Assembly: GCA_964430665.1 (NCBI GenBank)
Contig: CAYSFC010000008.1
Coordinates: 1-25,889, forward strand
Direction of reading: 5' to 3'
Length of the DNA stretch: 25,889 bases
From: JAQUYS01 sp964430665
GTDB taxonomy: Archaea > Nanobdellota > Nanobdellia > Woesearchaeales > SKGA01
How positions within the stretch are numbered: the first letter of the stretch is position 1; each line of letters opens with the position of its first letter. The translations under genes and the position numbers were made by a program. The notes beneath the pieces are model-generated. The model was given only the letters and a program-made list of their open reading frames with translations. It made no database searches and was not told where the DNA came from. Of this stretch, positions 13,585 through 20,790 are shown one piece after another.

Positions 13585-13592
13585 TTTAAATA
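13585..13592 (+). promoter_or_regulatory. TATA box of the CBS-rlmH operon
   Basis: TTTAAATA predicts a start near 13615, just ahead of the AAGGGGA ribosome binding site (13616-13622), which is 5 nt before the ATG. Confidence 0.5.
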
Positions 13593-13627
13593 CTTGAAAT
13601 TATTTTAAGGCATATAAGGGGATTAAA

Positions 13628-14104
13628 ATGAAAACTATGGCTGTAGCTGAAATGATGAGTACAAATCCAATAACATGCGATTGTGATGATTCAATAGTTG
13701 AAATTTCAAAGATATTGAAAAAATACGCTATAAGTAGTATTGTAATACTTGATAAGGATGAAGTTTCAGGAATTTTAACAGTCGATGATATAGTAAGAAG
13801 AGTTGTAGCATCAGGCAAAAACCCTGCAAAAACTATGGCAAGAGATGTTATGATAAAAGATATAATTAGTGTTGAACCTCAAACCCCTTTAGAGAAAGTT
13901 ATTGAAACTTTAAATTCTCATTCAATATCACAAGTCCCAGTTATGACTGGTAAAAAATTAAATGGTTTTGTAACTATGAAAGATATATTGTGTCTCGAAC
14001 CAACTCTATTCGACTTATTCTCAAAAAGATTAGAAGAACAACAAAGAGAGAGACATAAATTCATACAATCTTATGTAGATATAGATAATTTAGATTTAGA
14101 ATGA
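13628..14104 (+). CDS. Tandem CBS domain protein
   Basis: A 158-aa protein made of two CBS motifs and little else. The first covers about residues 7-60 (AEMMSTNPITCDCDDSIVEISKIL, then GILTVDDIVRRVV) and the second 70-130 (ARDVMIKDIISVEPQTPLEKVIETL, then GFVTMKDIL). A paired CBS (Bateman) module binds adenine nucleotides or related ligands and regulates a partner. A short charged tail (RLEEQQRERHKFIQ...DLE) follows. The stop overlaps the start of rlmH by ATGA, so the two are translationally coupled. Why a nucleotide sensor is tied to an rRNA methyltransferase is unclear, and the partner may lie elsewhere. Confidence 0.92.
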   Translation: MKTMAVAEMMSTNPITCDCDDSIVEISKILKKYAISSIVILDKDEVSGILTVDDIVRRVVASGKNPAKTMARDVMIKDIISVEPQTPLEKVIETLNSHSISQVPVMTGKKLNGFVTMKDILCLEPTLFDLFSKRLEEQQRERHKFIQSYVDIDNLDLE

Positions 14105-14544
14105 TAACCTTTCTTTGTATAGGAAAATTGAAAAATCCTAATTTCTTAAATTTATTTAATGATTATATAAAAAGAATAAGATTATTCACTAAATTTGAAC
14201 TAATTCAAATAAAAGATTCAGATATTGAAACAGAATCAAAAGCAATTCTTGACTATGTAGAAAATCATAAAGAAAAAAAATATGTACTTTTAGATGAAAA
14301 TGGAATTTCATATAATTCCATAAAATTCTCAAATAAATTAAAAAAACATCAACAAAATGTTGAAGATTTGGTGTTTGTAATTGCAGGAGCAACAGGATTA
14401 ACAACTGAAACAAAATCTCATTTCAAAGATAAATTTTCCCTTTCCTATCTAACTTTTCCACATGAAATGGCATCAGTTATTTTGGCAGAACAAGTATATA
14501 GAGCATATATGATAATTAACAACAGAAATTATCACAAAGAATAA
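14101..14544 (+). CDS. rlmH: 23S rRNA (pseudouridine1915-N3)-methyltransferase
   Basis: A 147-aa SPOUT (alpha/beta-knot) methyltransferase that methylates pseudouridine 1915 in helix 69 of 23S rRNA on the assembled ribosome, using S-adenosylmethionine. Family landmarks are present at the expected places: IGKLKN near the N-terminus, VLLDENG (62-68), the cofactor-binding FVIAGATGL (92-100, the usual version being GGADG), the knot segment LTFPHEMASVILAEQVYRAY (117-136), and the terminal NYHKE tail that contacts the substrate. Normal family length (~150). Overlaps the CBS gene by 4 bp. Confidence 0.95.
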   Translation: MITFLCIGKLKNPNFLNLFNDYIKRIRLFTKFELIQIKDSDIETESKAILDYVENHKEKKYVLLDENGISYNSIKFSNKLKKHQQNVEDLVFVIAGATGLTTETKSHFKDKFSLSYLTFPHEMASVILAEQVYRAYMIINNRNYHKE

Positions 14545-14569
14545 TTAAACAAAAGATATAAACATTAAA

Positions 14570-14577
14570 TATATAAA
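14570..14577 (+). promoter_or_regulatory. TATA box of the P-type ATPase gene
   Basis: TATATAAA centred 26 nt before the ATG at 14599. A second similar block (GATATAAA) lies at 14555-14562. Confidence 0.55.
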
Positions 14578-14598
14578 CTTCCTTTCAGAAAAAATACT

Positions 14599-17346
14599 AT
14601 GGTTGAGACAAGTTATCACAAAGAAAATTTAGATTTATTATTAAAAAAATTTAAAACTTCTATACACGGACTTGATTCAAACAAAATAGATTCTTTGAGA
14701 ACAACATATGGACTAAATCAACTTTCTGAAAAAAAAGAACTTCCTTGGATTTTAAAATTCTTAAAAGAATTCAAAAATTTCTTTTCTTTATTGCTCTTAA
14801 TTGGTGCAGTTCTGGCTTTTATAGGTCATTATTTTTCCCCAGCAGATGGCTCAAATTATATTGGTTGGGCTTTAATAGGTGTAACAATACTCAATGCAAT
14901 ATTTACATTTATTCAAAATGTTAAAGCAGAAAACGCCATGAAAAGTTTCAAAAATCTTCTACCTCAAAAAATATCTGTAATAAGAGATGGAAAGGAAGAT
15001 TTAATTGAAACTAAATTTTTAATACCTGGAGATATGATTATTCTAAGAGAAGGAGACAAAGTTCCTGCAGATTGTAGATTAGTAGAATGTAATTTGTTAA
15101 AAGTGGATCACTCTATGTTGACAGGAGAATCTGAACCTCAATTAAGATCAATAAAACCTACAAATGAAAAAGAATTACTTTCAAGAAATATGGTTTTTTC
15201 AGGAACTTTAGTTCAATCAGGTTCTGGGAAAGCAGTAGTTATAAGAATTGGAGACAAAACAAACATAGGTCAAATTGCCAAATTAACATCAAGCGTTAAA
15301 TCACACCAATCAAGAATTCATGATGAATTAAATGAATTTGTAAAAGTAATTTCAGGGATTGCAATATTGTTAGGAGTGGTTTTTTCAATAGTTGGAATAA
15401 GTATAGGAAGAACTTTTTGGGAAAGCATGGTTTTTGGTATAGGTATAATTGTGGCTAATGTTCCTGAAGGTTTATTACCAACAGTAACTTTAACATTATC
15501 AATTGCTGCTCAAAAAATGGCTAAAAACAACGCATTAGTTAAAGACATAGAATCAATTGAAACTCTGGGAAGCATATCTATAATTTGTACTGACAAAACT
15601 GGAACTTTAACAAAAAACGAATTAAATGTTGATTCGCTCTATTGCAATAATCAACTATATTATTTTAACGAAGAACACAAAGTTTATTCTAATTTAAGAA
15701 ACACACATTATTTACACACATCATCTCACAAATATTTTGAAAGAATTCTTGAAACGTTTTATTTTTGTAACAATTCTACCATAACTGAAAAAGGAGTTAA
15801 ATCAGGCGATCCCACAGAAATAGCTTTAATTGAAAATTTAGAAACTCAGAAAAGTTTAACATGGTTAGCTCAACATAATTCAAGAATATTTGAAATTCCT
15901 TTTGATTCCGAAAAAAAATATATGATTGTGGCAAACGATACAGGTACTGAAAGAATTGCATACATGAAAGGTTCCCCCGAAATTGTTTTAAAAAAATGCA
16001 CACACACTATGGTTGGAAACAAAATTGTTAAATTAACAACCAAATCAATAAAAGAAATAATAAAACAAAATTCAAACTTTGCTCAAGAAGGAAAAAGAGT
16101 GTTAGGTTTAGCTTACAAAGATATTGATGATTTAGCTGCGAATGAAAAAAATCTCGAGAAAAATAATTATATTTTCACAGGACTAATTTGTTTGCAAGAC
16201 CCTCCAAGACCTGAAGTGAAAGAGGCTGTTAGAGAAACATACGAAGCAGGAATATCAATATTTGTTGTTTCCGGAGATCAAAAAGATACTGTTGTTTCAA
16301 TATCTAAACAAGTAGGTATAATAAAAAAAGATTATCTTGCCTTCGAAGATGTAGATTTGGAAAAAATGTCTGATGAAGAATTAAAAGAAAAAATGAACGA
16401 TGCTTTACATAAAAAAATACCCATTATTTTTTCAAGATCTCTTCCTAAAGATAAATTGCGAATTGTAACTTTATTACAACAACTTCACCAAACAGTTGCA
16501 GTTACAGGAGATGGAGTTAATGATGCGCCCGCACTAAAAAAAGCTAACGTAGGTATAGCTATGGGTAAATCTGGAACAGACGTAGCAAAAGAAGCTGCAA
16601 ACATAGTTTTATTGGATGATAATTATGCAACAATTGTTAAAGCAATCCAGAGCGGAAGAACAGTTTATTCAAATATAAAGAAATTTATAATTTATATTTT
16701 AACATCAAACATACCTGAGATCCTACCTTTCTTATTTTTTGTTTTATTTGGTTGGCCTTTGGCTTTACCAATATTAATGATTTTAGCAATAGATTTAGGT
16801 ACAGATATATTGCCAGCAATAGCTTTAGGAGTTGAAAAAGCTGAAAGTGATGTTATGAAACAAAAACCACGGAAAACTTCACAAAAATTGCTTACAGGAA
16901 GAATGCTGGCTCGTTCATACGGATTTGTAGGACCAATACAAGCAGCTACTGCTTTTCTTGCTTTCTTTATGATTCTTTTTCAAGGAGGTTGGAGGTTTGG
17001 TATGGAAATATCTATGAAAGATCCTCTTTACTTTTCTGCAGTTACTGCTTTCTTTGCAGCAATAATTGTGACACAAATATTTGACAACTGGAGTGCAACA
17101 ACTTTAAGAACATCTGCATTAAAAAATCACGCATTCAGAAATCCTTTATTAATTATAGCACGTTTAGTGGAATTTGGATTATTGGCAACAATGATATTGG
17201 TTCCTTTTGTGCAAAGAATATTTGGTACCGCTCCATTTAGTTGGAGTGTGGTTCCATATATGATTTTGGGAGGAATAATAATTTTGGCTGTTGAAGAAAT
17301 ACGTAAATTCCTACATAGAAAATATGATTTATTTGGAGTTTACTAG
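14599..17346 (+). CDS. P-type ATPase, P2C (Na+,K+-ATPase-like) cation pump
   Basis: A 915-aa ATP-driven cation pump with all P-type landmarks: TGES (175-178), phosphorylated D332 in DKTGTLT, KGSPE (457-461), TGDGVNDAP (636-644), and about ten membrane helices. The M4 motif is VANVPEGLLP (285-294), with PEGLL as in Na,K- and H,K-ATPases, not the PEGLPA of Ca pumps. M5 is YILTSNIPEI (Y699, S703, N704, E707) and M6 is DLGTDILPA (D732, D736), matching the cation-coordinating set of Na,K-ATPase alpha. In M8, D829 (QIFDNW) sits where Na,K-ATPase has the Na site III aspartate. The serine at 703 instead of lysine argues against an H,K-type pump. No beta-subunit gene is nearby. Likely exports Na+, possibly exchanging K+. 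Confidence 0.93.
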   Translation: MVETSYHKENLDLLLKKFKTSIHGLDSNKIDSLRTTYGLNQLSEKKELPWILKFLKEFKNFFSLLLLIGAVLAFIGHYFSPADGSNYIGWALIGVTILNAIFTFIQNVKAENAMKSFKNLLPQKISVIRDGKEDLIETKFLIPGDMIILREGDKVPADCRLVECNLLKVDHSMLTGESEPQLRSIKPTNEKELLSRNMVFSGTLVQSGSGKAVVIRIGDKTNIGQIAKLTSSVKSHQSRIHDELNEFVKVISGIAILLGVVFSIVGISIGRTFWESMVFGIGIIVANVPEGLLPTVTLTLSIAAQKMAKNNALVKDIESIETLGSISIICTDKTGTLTKNELNVDSLYCNNQLYYFNEEHKVYSNLRNTHYLHTSSHKYFERILETFYFCNNSTITEKGVKSGDPTEIALIENLETQKSLTWLAQHNSRIFEIPFDSEKKYMIVANDTGTERIAYMKGSPEIVLKKCTHTMVGNKIVKLTTKSIKEIIKQNSNFAQEGKRVLGLAYKDIDDLAANEKNLEKNNYIFTGLICLQDPPRPEVKEAVRETYEAGISIFVVSGDQKDTVVSISKQVGIIKKDYLAFEDVDLEKMSDEELKEKMNDALHKKIPIIFSRSLPKDKLRIVTLLQQLHQTVAVTGDGVNDAPALKKANVGIAMGKSGTDVAKEAANIVLLDDNYATIVKAIQSGRTVYSNIKKFIIYILTSNIPEILPFLFFVLFGWPLALPILMILAIDLGTDILPAIALGVEKAESDVMKQKPRKTSQKLLTGRMLARSYGFVGPIQAATAFLAFFMILFQGGWRFGMEISMKDPLYFSAVTAFFAAIIVTQIFDNWSATTLRTSALKNHAFRNPLLIIARLVEFGLLATMILVPFVQRIFGTAPFSWSVVPYMILGGIIILAVEEIRKFLHRKYDLFGVY

Positions 17347-17549
17347 TCTTTGTGATTTCTATTTAAGAATTCAACCAATTCATATATGTCTGGAATAGAG
17401 TGAAAATTAAGTTCTATACTTTTTTGATGAGGTGAAGACTCTTTCACATAAGCAAGAAACTCTCCATGTGAGTTTGTATTTTGATGAATGGGTGTAAAGA
17501 AATCATAAGGTAACTCTCCTTTAAAACAATAATGTTCCATTTCATACAT
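17343..17549 (-). CDS. Small orphan protein, 68 aa
   Basis: A short soluble protein (MYEMEHYCFKGELPYDFF...), with no membrane segment and a C-terminal helix-like stretch (IPDIYELVEFLNRNHKD). It is taken as real because a TATA element (17572-17579) lies 27 nt before its ATG, as for proven neighbours, and its stop interlocks with the ATPase stop in CTAG, the same arrangement as two other convergent pairs here. No family recognised. An internal ATG four codons in is an alternative start. Confidence 0.6.
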   Translation of the reverse strand: MYEMEHYCFKGELPYDFFTPIHQNTNSHGEFLAYVKESSPHQKSIELNFHSIPDIYELVEFLNRNHKD

Positions 17550-17571
17550 ATTAAATTATATTTATAATGAA

Positions 17572-17579
17572 ATATTTAA
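17572..17579 (-). promoter_or_regulatory. TATA box of the 68-aa orphan gene
   Basis: Minus-strand TTAAATAT/TTTAAATA block centred 27 nt upstream of the ATG at 17549. Confidence 0.45.
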
Positions 17580-17605
17580 ATTTTGCTTTAATCATATATA
17601 AAGAC

Positions 17606-18694
17606 TTATTTTTTATTGGTTTTTTTCTTTCTAGAATTTGATTTTTTATTAGAAACATTTTTACTCTTCTTAGTATAAATAGTTCGTGTAGGGAAAGGAA
17701 TCTCAATTCCATTTTCATTTAATGCTTTATATATTGCACAAGTAACATCATCTTTTATTTGATACATATCTTTATAATTAGATATAAAGAAAAACAATTT
17801 AAAATTTAAAGAGAAATCTGCCATTTTATCGAAACGAACAGACCTAGCAGGAAATTTAAGTATATCTTTAAACCTTTTTAAGCAACCCAATACAACTTCT
17901 TTAACTTCATCCACATCACTTCCATACGCAACAGAAAAATCAACAGTTATCCTGTATGTTGTAGTTGGTTCAGCATAATTGTTAAATTTTGAATTTGATA
18001 ATAAACCATTAGGGATTATTAAGTAATTGTTGTCTAAAGTTCTAATTTTAGTTGATCTTAAGTTTATTTCAACAACTTCTCCTCTTTCACCAGTATCTAA
18101 CTCAATAATATCTTTTTTATGCAAGGAATCATCCATTATAAGTGAAATTCCTCCAAAAATGTTCCCCATAGTGTCTTTGAAAGCAAAACCCAATATAACT
18201 CCAAGAATACCCAAAGACGTTATCAATGTAACTACTTCAACACCCCATAATTGTAAAATAATTATTATTGCTGTAGTACTTAAAGCAATCTTACTCAAAC
18301 TTCTCATTAAAGGCATAACTTCTTCGTGGAAAGCAACATTTTCTTTTTCATGTTGTCCTCTCCATATTTTTATTAAAGTGTTAGATATCCCTATAAACAT
18401 ATATGTAACGACTATAGTTATCAAGGTACGAAGTATTCTTGTGTAAGTAACATCTGCGGGCGAAATTTTATTCAAAGCCATCTGAATTCCTATTAGAATT
18501 ATTAAAATAATTGCAGGATGTTCTATTTTAACTACAAATTCACTTCCATATTGCGCCTTTCTTTTCTTTATTGACTTTTCTATAACCTCTGTAAGGAACC
18601 AAAGAACTAGTTTTGCTAAAATAAAAGATAAGATAACGATAACACTGGCTTCTATATATGGATTTGACCTTATAAGTGCTAAAATATCTATCAT
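17606..18694 (-). CDS. MscS-family mechanosensitive channel
   Basis: A 362-aa membrane channel that releases osmolytes on hypo-osmotic shock. Five hydrophobic segments (about 13-35, 58-75, 88-110, 133-150, 155-190) precede the MscS domain. The pore-lining helix and beta-domain entry are characteristic: GILGVILGFAFKDTMGN (162-178), FGGISLIMDD, then a GE.GEV.EI segment (202-210) and IPNG.L (227-232). The C-terminal vestibule domain follows, ending in a Lys/Ser-rich tail (KKSKNVSNKKSNSRKKKTNKK region) that is unusual in its charge. The start at 18694 is preceded by AAGGGG with a 5-nt spacer. TATA at 18726-18733. An osmotic safety valve fits its place next to an ion pump. Confidence 0.94.
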   Translation of the reverse strand: MIDILALIRSNPYIEASVIVILSFILAKLVLWFLTEVIEKSIKKRKAQYGSEFVVKIEHPAIILIILIGIQMALNKISPADVTYTRILRTLITIVVTYMFIGISNTLIKIWRGQHEKENVAFHEEVMPLMRSLSKIALSTTAIIIILQLWGVEVVTLITSLGILGVILGFAFKDTMGNIFGGISLIMDDSLHKKDIIELDTGERGEVVEINLRSTKIRTLDNNYLIIPNGLLSNSKFNNYAEPTTTYRITVDFSVAYGSDVDEVKEVVLGCLKRFKDILKFPARSVRFDKMADFSLNFKLFFFISNYKDMYQIKDDVTCAIYKALNENGIEIPFPTRTIYTKKSKNVSNKKSNSRKKKTNKK

Positions 18695-18725
18695 CTCTAC
18701 CCCTTGACAGAATATTTAACTTTTT

Positions 18726-18733
18726 TATTTAAA
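18726..18733 (-). promoter_or_regulatory. TATA box of the MscS gene
   Basis: Minus-strand TTTAAATA predicts a start near 18702, about 8 nt before the ATG. A second A+T block at 18711-18720 is closer than usual. Confidence 0.4.
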
Positions 18734-18750
18734 AAGCTTGTGGTTAGAAA

Positions 18751-19290
18751 TTAATTTTGAGCTACTACTTTAGATTCTTCAATAGTTATGAAACCACCTT
18801 TAGGAAGTTTGTGTCTAAAGAAATTCATAGCTTTTTTAGCTAAATCAATATCTTTCTTTTGAACATATGCTTCAACTATTTTTTGGCCTTTCATAATTCT
18901 TGCAGCAATACCTACAGCTTTACCAAAACTCATTTTCATACCAGTACTCATACGGTCTGCACCAGCACCAGAAGCTAAAGGATTGTTTCTAAGAATGTGA
19001 TGAGGATATACACAAATTTTTAATTTATATCCTTTTCTTGTTAAAACCTTTTCTAAAGTTCTGTTTGCAGCTTTACGACCTGCTTCTAAAGCATTATGTC
19101 TTATTTGTATATCTACGTCAGAATGTAAACTTACTGTATATGGGAATTGTCCATTAGTTTTACCAGTTTCAAATTTAACTATTTTATTAGCTGGAACGCT
19201 ACGAACGAATGATTTTGAACGATATTTTGATTTCCTTGTGTACGGACGCTCTAATCGTCTCCAAGCACAAGCTCTAATAGTTTTTGCCAT
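18751..19290 (-). CDS. rpl10e: 50S ribosomal protein L10e (uL16), archaeal type
   Basis: A 179-aa ribosomal protein of the large subunit that sits near the peptidyl-transferase and factor-binding region. The archaeal/eukaryotic form is recognised by the N-terminal basic block RRLERPYTRKSKYRSKSF, the RHNALEAGRKAANRTLE helix, the HHILRNNP loop, and the GAGADRMSTGM-KMSFGKAVG segment that contacts tRNA/rRNA. Length is typical for archaea. It is the best domain marker in the window. Leaderless, with a TATA box 28 nt before the ATG, and not in a ribosomal operon here: its neighbours are MscS and a kinase-like gene. Confidence 0.97.
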   Translation of the reverse strand: MAKTIRACAWRRLERPYTRKSKYRSKSFVRSVPANKIVKFETGKTNGQFPYTVSLHSDVDIQIRHNALEAGRKAANRTLEKVLTRKGYKLKICVYPHHILRNNPLASGAGADRMSTGMKMSFGKAVGIAARIMKGQKIVEAYVQKKDIDLAKKAMNFFRHKLPKGGFITIEESKVVAQN

Positions 19291-19314
19291 AGAATTCGAG
19301 GGAATTAATTTCGT

Positions 19315-19322
19315 TTTATAAA
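19315..19322 (-). promoter_or_regulatory. TATA box of the L10e gene
   Basis: TTTATAAA centred 28 nt before the ATG at 19290. Confidence 0.6.
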
Positions 19323-19352
19323 GCTTTCTACTATATGTTAATAATATTGTGT

Positions 19353-20441
19353 TTAAGTTCGGAAATATTGGCTTTCTTTAATATTAACATATTCTTCCAA
19401 ACCAGAAACAGAAATTTTTCCATATTTTGCACCATATTTTCTAATTAAATCATCAAAAGTTACTTTTTCATCGCCATCCAACATTTCTTGTTTTCCAAAT
19501 ACTCTACAAGCTTTCGTTATTAATGAACTATTCATAATCAATCTTTTAGCGACTTTCTTCCTTTCATCTTGATAACCTAATCTCATATATTGAATAAATT
19601 TTTCCATATTTTTCTTGAAAACTTTATGCTTCAATTCTTCTTCATTGTCTGAAGAATATTCATCATAATATGCTTGAATTATATTTTTATATGGTTTTGA
19701 AGTAAATCTAAAACTTTTATCAAAATCAAAAAACATTGTTTTTGAATCATCAGTTACCAATCTATTATTTTCATGACAAATGTCATCTTCCATCTTTAAA
19801 AAATCAGCATGCAAGGCTGCACGCCCCATATTTATAAAATAATTAGGATCATCAAAATACATCTCTTCAAAAGTCATATTCAAAGGAGTTCCTTTAATTG
19901 CCTTTTCAACTATGATATTGTCATTAAATTTATACTCGATCTCATCTAAACCACTTATTAGATTATAAAAGAACAGACCTACAATTCGTCTAAAGTTCGG
20001 TTTTTTAACAAATAACAATTCTGGTTGATGAGTGTATTTTAGTTTATATGAAATTTTAACAGGAATAGTTCTACTTGCAATCATGAAGTAACGTCCAATG
20101 TTTTTAACACCTTTTTTATTTTTTGGTTCAAACGATTTTGCTATTTTATTTATAATTAAATCAGAAATTTCTCTTCTTTTTTTATCTTTTATATCAAAAG
20201 ATATTTCAGGAGTTTCACCACATAAAGAATCATATAAATTATATTGATTGTCAACATATTCAAAAGAATCTTTTCCCACAATATTTCTATAAGATATTTT
20301 TCTTTTCTTTCCTTGAGAATCCATTAAACAAGAATTTAATAAAATATCATATCCTTCATTTTGAAAAAACTTCTTAATATGTTTATTTAATTTAAATAAA
20401 GGTCTAATTTTGATTTCTTCATTAATATCGAATTCATCCAT
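19353..20441 (-). CDS. Orphan protein with a possible divergent kinase (PKL/APH-like) core
   Basis: A 362-aa soluble protein without signal peptide. The centre has an arrangement that recalls protein-kinase-like folds: a hydrophobic strand with glutamate and 'GTPL' turn (IIVEKAIKGTPLN, 176-188) as in the hinge, then LHADFLKMEDD (210-220) in place of the catalytic HGD loop, a conserved-looking NN at 225-226, and FFDFDKSF (237-244) like the metal-binding DFD of aminoglycoside/HipA-type kinases. The N-terminal part holds a lysine pair (146-147) that could be the ATP lysine. The C-terminal ~110 residues are helical. The HAD-N-DFD order and spacing support the idea, but no family can be named. Leaderless start with TATA at 20464-20471. 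Confidence 0.8.
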   Translation of the reverse strand: MDEFDINEEIKIRPLFKLNKHIKKFFQNEGYDILLNSCLMDSQGKKRKISYRNIVGKDSFEYVDNQYNLYDSLCGETPEISFDIKDKKRREISDLIINKIAKSFEPKNKKGVKNIGRYFMIASRTIPVKISYKLKYTHQPELLFVKKPNFRRIVGLFFYNLISGLDEIEYKFNDNIIVEKAIKGTPLNMTFEEMYFDDPNYFINMGRAALHADFLKMEDDICHENNRLVTDDSKTMFFDFDKSFRFTSKPYKNIIQAYYDEYSSDNEEELKHKVFKKNMEKFIQYMRLGYQDERKKVAKRLIMNSSLITKACRVFGKQEMLDGDEKVTFDDLIRKYGAKYGKISVSGLEEYVNIKESQYFRT

Positions 20442-20463
20442 AAAAAGAGAATAGATACTCCTA

Positions 20464-20471
20464 TTTATAAA
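20464..20471 (-). promoter_or_regulatory. TATA box of the kinase-like orphan gene
   Basis: TTTATAAA centred 26 nt before the ATG at 20441. The inverted repeat at 20473-20495 abuts it on the upstream (BRE) side. Confidence 0.55.
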
Positions 20472-20472
20472 T

Positions 20473-20495
20473 ATTACTCACTTGACAGGAGTAAT
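20473..20495 (-). promoter_or_regulatory. Inverted repeat between the Cys-rich gene and the kinase-like promoter
   Basis: Perfect 7-bp arms ATTACTC (20473-20479) and GAGTAAT (20489-20495) with a 9-nt spacer. It touches the stop codon of the Cys-rich gene and the BRE position of the next promoter, so it may be a 3'-end hairpin or an operator. Confidence 0.35.
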
Positions 20496-20701
20496 TACCT
20501 TCTTTTATTGTATAAAAGACAATTTAAATGGTCTGAGCAATTACAAGGCTCGTATTTAGAGCCTTCTGTACTTGACACATTAACTTCACATCCCTTATAA
20601 ACTAAATCATCAATGACTTCAGAGTTTAAATAAGGACATTTTTTGTCTGCAACAAACAAAGAAGGAATAATTCTGGCTAGGTATTTTGCAGTACTTTCCA
20701 T
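20495..20701 (-). CDS. Small cysteine-rich orphan protein, 68 aa
   Basis: A 68-aa protein with five cysteines (C22, C38, C53, C55, C61) in the pattern KCPYL...GCEV...EPCNCSDHLNCLLY, plus His58. This is compatible with a zinc or iron-sulfur site, but not with any standard zinc-ribbon spacing I know. The N-terminal ~20 residues form an amphipathic helix (YLARIIPSLFVA). TATA-like ATATAAATA at 20728-20736, about 30 nt upstream. Divergent from the hydrolase gene at 20791. Probably real from its promoter and cysteine pattern; function unknown. Confidence 0.65.
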   Translation of the reverse strand: MESTAKYLARIIPSLFVADKKCPYLNSEVIDDLVYKGCEVNVSSTEGSKYEPCNCSDHLNCLLYNKRR

Positions 20702-20727
20702 TCCAGATACTAACGTAAATTTATCTT

Positions 20728-20736
20728 ATTTATATT
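20728..20736 (-). promoter_or_regulatory. TATA-like element of the Cys-rich gene
   Basis: Minus-strand ATATAAATA about 31 nt upstream of the ATG at 20701, slightly further than elsewhere. Confidence 0.4.
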
Positions 20737-20761
20737 TTTATTCTTTATTATTTAAAAAACA

Positions 20762-20769
20762 TATATAAA
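20762..20769 (+). promoter_or_regulatory. TATA box of the ectoprotein hydrolase gene
   Basis: TATATAAA centred 25-26 nt before the ATG at 20791. Confidence 0.55.
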
Positions 20770-20790
20770 TAGGAAAGAGATTAATTAATT

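Noticed and set aside
18701..20488. CTTGACAG present both near the MscS start (about 18703-18710) and inside the spacer of the inverted repeat at 20481-20488
   Set aside because: Different positions relative to the promoters, and an 8-mer found only twice; no basis for a shared control site.
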